Assembly (NCBI GenBank): GCA_037954665.1
Contig: JBBMOL010000008.1
Span: 9,703,559-9,767,558, forward strand
Source of the DNA: Laguncularia racemosa
Taxonomy: Eukaryota > Streptophyta > Magnoliopsida > Myrtales > Combretaceae
DNA: 64,000 bases
Direction of reading: 5' to 3'
Positions 60,701-64,000 of the stretch are shown piece after piece. The notes beneath the pieces are model-generated. The model was not told the origin of the DNA, did no database searches, and worked only from the letters and a program-made list of their open reading frames with translations. A program made the position numbers and the translations under genes. How positions within the stretch are numbered: position 1 is the stretch's first letter; every line of letters begins with the position of its first letter.

Positions 60701-63700
60701 CAATTTCCTTGCCTTATAAGTAGAGGATAGTAAGTCGTTATGCACTCGGAGGTAGGATCTAGCATTGGGTTTGGGAACAACAAAATCAGCAGAAATCTAT
60801 GGAAATCAGAGGAAGTTTTATGATTGGGTATTTAAAATGAAGGTGAAAAACTGTAGAAATGAAAAGAAAATAGTAAGCATTTTCATTTTTAAGATCACTT
60901 TTTTTCTCTTCATTTTTTGAGAGAAACCAGTGGAAATGAGTGGAAAGCAAATAAAATTACAAACATATAACTAAAAGCAAAGTTAAAAACATAAAGTAAA
61001 TTTAGTTTATTTACAGTGTAAAAAATAAACATTTCATTTGATTTCCTTTCATTTCCATTTTAATAATCAAAACATGAAATGAAAATCATTCTTCCTTTTT
61101 TTTTTCTTTTTGCTTATTTCTACTCATTTCCACCCTTCTTAAGTTTGCCAAACATAGGGTAAGCTACAGGCAATTTTCTTAAAACAAGGTTGAGAGCGTA
61201 TCGGAGAAAACCCTTTGATCCCTAATACTAAAGGCTTGTCAAAGAGAATCCTCCAATCTTATAAACAAAGATAACTAGGATAAAATAACTAATACTTCTA
61301 GCTTACTTTGTTCCTTATTAAACAGCATAATTGTACAAGTGTAGAAGGCTTTTTCTTTTGATAAAAACTTATTCATACTAGTGGAAGAAGAGAGACTTCC
61401 ACAAATAACCTATACCAATTGTCAACTCCATCTTATGACTCATACATTCTAACCATATGTATTTTAATCAAGTTCAGTGAAAATATTTGACTAAGAAGAG
61501 ATTTGTTGGCAAGAATATTCAAGAGATAAGATCTCTGAGCTATTGTAATTGCTAATAACAAGATAATGCAAATATTCTTTCTTTAACCATAGCCCATAGG
61601 ATCTTCATCAAATCCTATATCATAAGTTTGCGTTTGTATAATGTTGATTGGTTAGATTGCATCCTATCTATTCCAGAAGTTAGCCCTGCTTTCTTTCCCA
61701 AGAGCAGTCTGGTGATGAGTAGGGAACTTGCAGCTCTATCAAAATAGCATGGCCTTATGTTTAATTCTGTGAAATCATATTCCTGATTTAATGAGATACA
61801 GTGGTGGTTTGTTGCTGGGATTGTCTCCCAGGACTTACTTGCAGGGTCTCTTATCATATAAAAAGGTTAATCTAGAAGGTGGTGTGAGGTTTTCTGAAAA
61901 TTCAAATAAAACATCTTAATTCCATTTGACTTGGATACCGGTGTCCAGTAATGGGGTTATGAATCCCCCACTGTCAAATTTCTTTTTAGAAAGTAGCATT
62001 ATCTTGTATACATGAATATCTCTGATAAAAGCTTATAATTCCTGTGACTTCGAGGTTTTCACTTATGAAGGCAACGTAAGAATTTCATGGTAAAAAATGT
62101 AGTTTCTTGGCCTTGCATTATTTATACCGGAGCAAGTAAAAAAGCTGAAGCAAATTTGCTCGAAGTCTAAAGTACCGAGTTAGCTGCACTTTTTTAAATT
62201 TGATATTACAACTATCTCATAAAAAAATCTAAAGTCAGTAGTTGCAAGTGTAGTTTTGTATTTATCTTTCAACACTTCTCACACTTTTTAAACATAAACT
62301 AAGGCCTATTATGGTGTTTGAGAGAACTGCAAAGATACTAATCCTTGTACTTATATGTTTATGCTTGATAATTTATTGATGGTGCTTCCTTTAGTTTATA
62401 AAGAAGATATAACTTTGCCTTTTTCTTATCAGTGAGGTCTTTGCAAATTCTCCTTTTCTCATTTCAGCAGCAGATGCTGGTATATTGGAAGGAAGGTAAG
62501 TCTTTCATCTTTGTTTCTGATTACAGCATTATTATGAGCAGTTCCCATCTAACAATTTTTATTGATCTGTCCAGGAAAAATGATGAGTACCAAGAGATCA
62601 TTGTACCGGCTGGAAAAATTCACGAGGTACCTCATAAATTTTTTATCTTCATGTGCTTATTGGATTGATCATGTGCCTCTCTGGTATAATTGGGCAGCCC
62701 GACGGTTATTTTCTGTTAGAATTGATACTTATGTGGACGCAATAGTAGCCAACTGTTTAAGCAAACTGTAGTGTGCCCTTCATTATCTGCCATCATTTGC
62801 TGTGCTCACTGATTGAAATTTGGAAGATGGAAAGTTACGACTGGAATTTAGCTGGAAATGCCAGACTAGCACACACTACTTACTGTCCCTGAATTTTCAT
62901 AGGGACTTATAATTCAGAAAAAGTCTAAGAGTCAAAGCTTTTCATAAGCCATGGAAGGTGAATGGAGCTAGCTAGATGTGGCTGGTCCCAGAGGAAATTT
63001 TGTCTTTTTTAAAAGATTGCATCTACAATCAAGAACTATCTGAGTGTCTTTCAATGATAGAATCCTGAAAATGAAACTCCTCTCCAACCATAAAAATGAT
63101 ATTAGTTAGTTTTCCAATAATGTGTTTGTTAAGAAGCTTTTCTCTTACAGCACATTTAGTTAAATTTGTGGGGAAATGGAATGGCAATTCCTTGCTTATA
63201 ATGTTATTACTGCATTTAGTTTTTGGAATTATTATACCAAGGAATCTTATTATTGCCAAATAAGTAATTACATATACTTCAAAGGTCTAAAGGAAAATCT
63301 ATTCGTTGGCCTTTCCCTTCATTTCTCCATACTCTACAGGTTAAAACTTAGCCCATTAATCAAGCCATGGACCATATCACCTAGACCTAGTCATCAGACT
63401 TAGGCCCAATCCCAATCAAACCACCTAACCATCACTTTCACCTATATTTGCAATCTATTAGTTATGCCATTTTAAGTGCTACCAAACAAAGTAATTACTA
63501 TTGCTTTTCTATTCTATTCCTTAAGAATTACAATTCTATTCCTATTTATTCCATTTTACCAACCAAACATACCACATGGTTTTCCACAAAATGTTCAGTT
63601 GCAAAGCATATCACTTTCCCACAATACAAAGTTCATCAATCTCATCATTGGCTGCCAACAAGTCACTAAGTACATTTTGGTAAGGTGTCTTTGATTCTAC

Positions 63701-64000
63701 TCCACAAACCGGGTTAATCTTCTCCCAATTGTTGTTGTTATCCCAAAAGGTGCAGTCATGATATGCACTAGAAAAATTACAGTACAAAAACTGAGCCTTT
63801 ATTGATTTTTATGGAAGAAAAGTACAAACATAATGTACCTTCAAAGGAGAGGGTCCACGAGTAATCTGCTCATCCTAACTGAAAAATAAGCAATTCTGCA
63901 CATACAACTCTCAAACTCTGAACAAGATGGCCAACTGACTAGATTCTAACTTACATTGCCTATTTGTAGTGTCCTAAAGCTATGTACTGAAACAACTAAT
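57782..64000 (+). CDS. Conserved plant protein with C-terminal GOLD-like domain; 3' end beyond window
   Basis: Exons: 57782-57941, 58049-58176, 58271-58403, 59117-59273, 59353-59431, 60177-60217, 60343-60459, 60614-60694, 62433-62495, 62575-62626. Every junction keeps phase, giving 337 residues with no lesion. No signal peptide is seen. The start (ASTEGLVPITRSFLASYYDK) is followed by helical, charged sequence (NREHMEEIVFLLEK, LQSFQAKNADRVFNT, RERSERNKQAEVDAL) and RRQQLAQLGSASGVYKTLVK. The last visible exon (RKNDEYQEIIVPAGKIHE) looks like the start of the GOLD-type beta-sandwich that I recall at the end of this family. No later exon was found before 64000. The function is not established; a role in Golgi or membrane traffic would be a guess from the domain. 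An alternative start at 57770 adds four residues. Confidence 0.85.
60763..61160. mobile_element. MITE-like TIR element in an intron
   Basis: The left end CATTGGGTTTGGGAAC and reversed right end CCCTATGTTTGGCAAAC are imperfect inverted repeats. The interior is about 370 bp, A-rich on the left and T-rich on the right, with GGAAATGAGTGGAAA words facing TTTCCA words. It lies in the intron after exon 8 of the third gene. Confidence 0.5.
63146..63575. mobile_element. MITE-like TIR element in the last visible intron
   Basis: The left end CACATTTAGTTAAATTTG and reversed right end TATGTTTGGTTGGTAAAATG form imperfect inverted repeats. The right arm shares AAATGGAATAAA and GAATTGTAATTC with the element at 8316-8728. 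Small open frames here are on both strands and unsupported. Confidence 0.5.

Overview
This is nuclear DNA from a flowering plant, most likely a woody eudicot. The genes have GT-AG introns, are long and intron-rich, and sit in AT-rich intergenic DNA full of LTR retrotransposon remains and small terminal-inverted-repeat (TIR) elements. No prokaryotic features, organelle genes or RNA genes were recognised. No previously undescribed system was found. What stands out is nested transposon structure and two apparent single-base lesions in otherwise well-kept genes.

Layout. 1-3640 is the 3' half of a decayed Ty3/gypsy chromovirus and its 3' LTR, whose U3 carries GC-rich, palindrome-containing tandem repeats. 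3641-10226 is AT-rich intergenic DNA with a fragment of a long LTR (about 7150-7900), a small TIR element (8316-8728) and a hairpin at 9449-9509. 10250-16581 is a complete 19-exon LRR receptor-like kinase of the HPCA1/At5g49760 type (LRR-VIII-1). 16952-25262 is a Ty1/copia element with 162-bp LTRs; a Tekay/Del-type gypsy element with a 2.9-kb LTR lies inside it on the other strand, and both lost sequence at one junction near 24.7 kb. 25263-36640 is repeat-derived DNA, including a probable 4.3-kb solo LTR (30425-34720) with near-perfect target-site duplications.

37040-50387 is a GAUT7-type gene (GT8 family, pectin homogalacturonan synthesis in the Golgi) in ten exons. Its large introns hold a copia remnant (intron 2) and a short non-autonomous LTR element (intron 4). 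50388-57700 is intergenic, with a 129-bp tandem duplication and a gypsy gag-pol remnant split by two nested TIR elements. From 57782 to beyond the window end runs a third gene for a conserved, functionally unassigned plant protein that ends in what looks like a GOLD-type beta-sandwich; ten exons are visible and the 3' end is missing.

The three genes lie on the + strand, are unrelated in function and show no operon-like logic. Both the receptor kinase and GAUT7 show one apparent single-base deletion against otherwise intact exons and splice phases. The same kind of lesion in two good genes suggests consensus errors in the assembly, although alternative splicing could bypass both.
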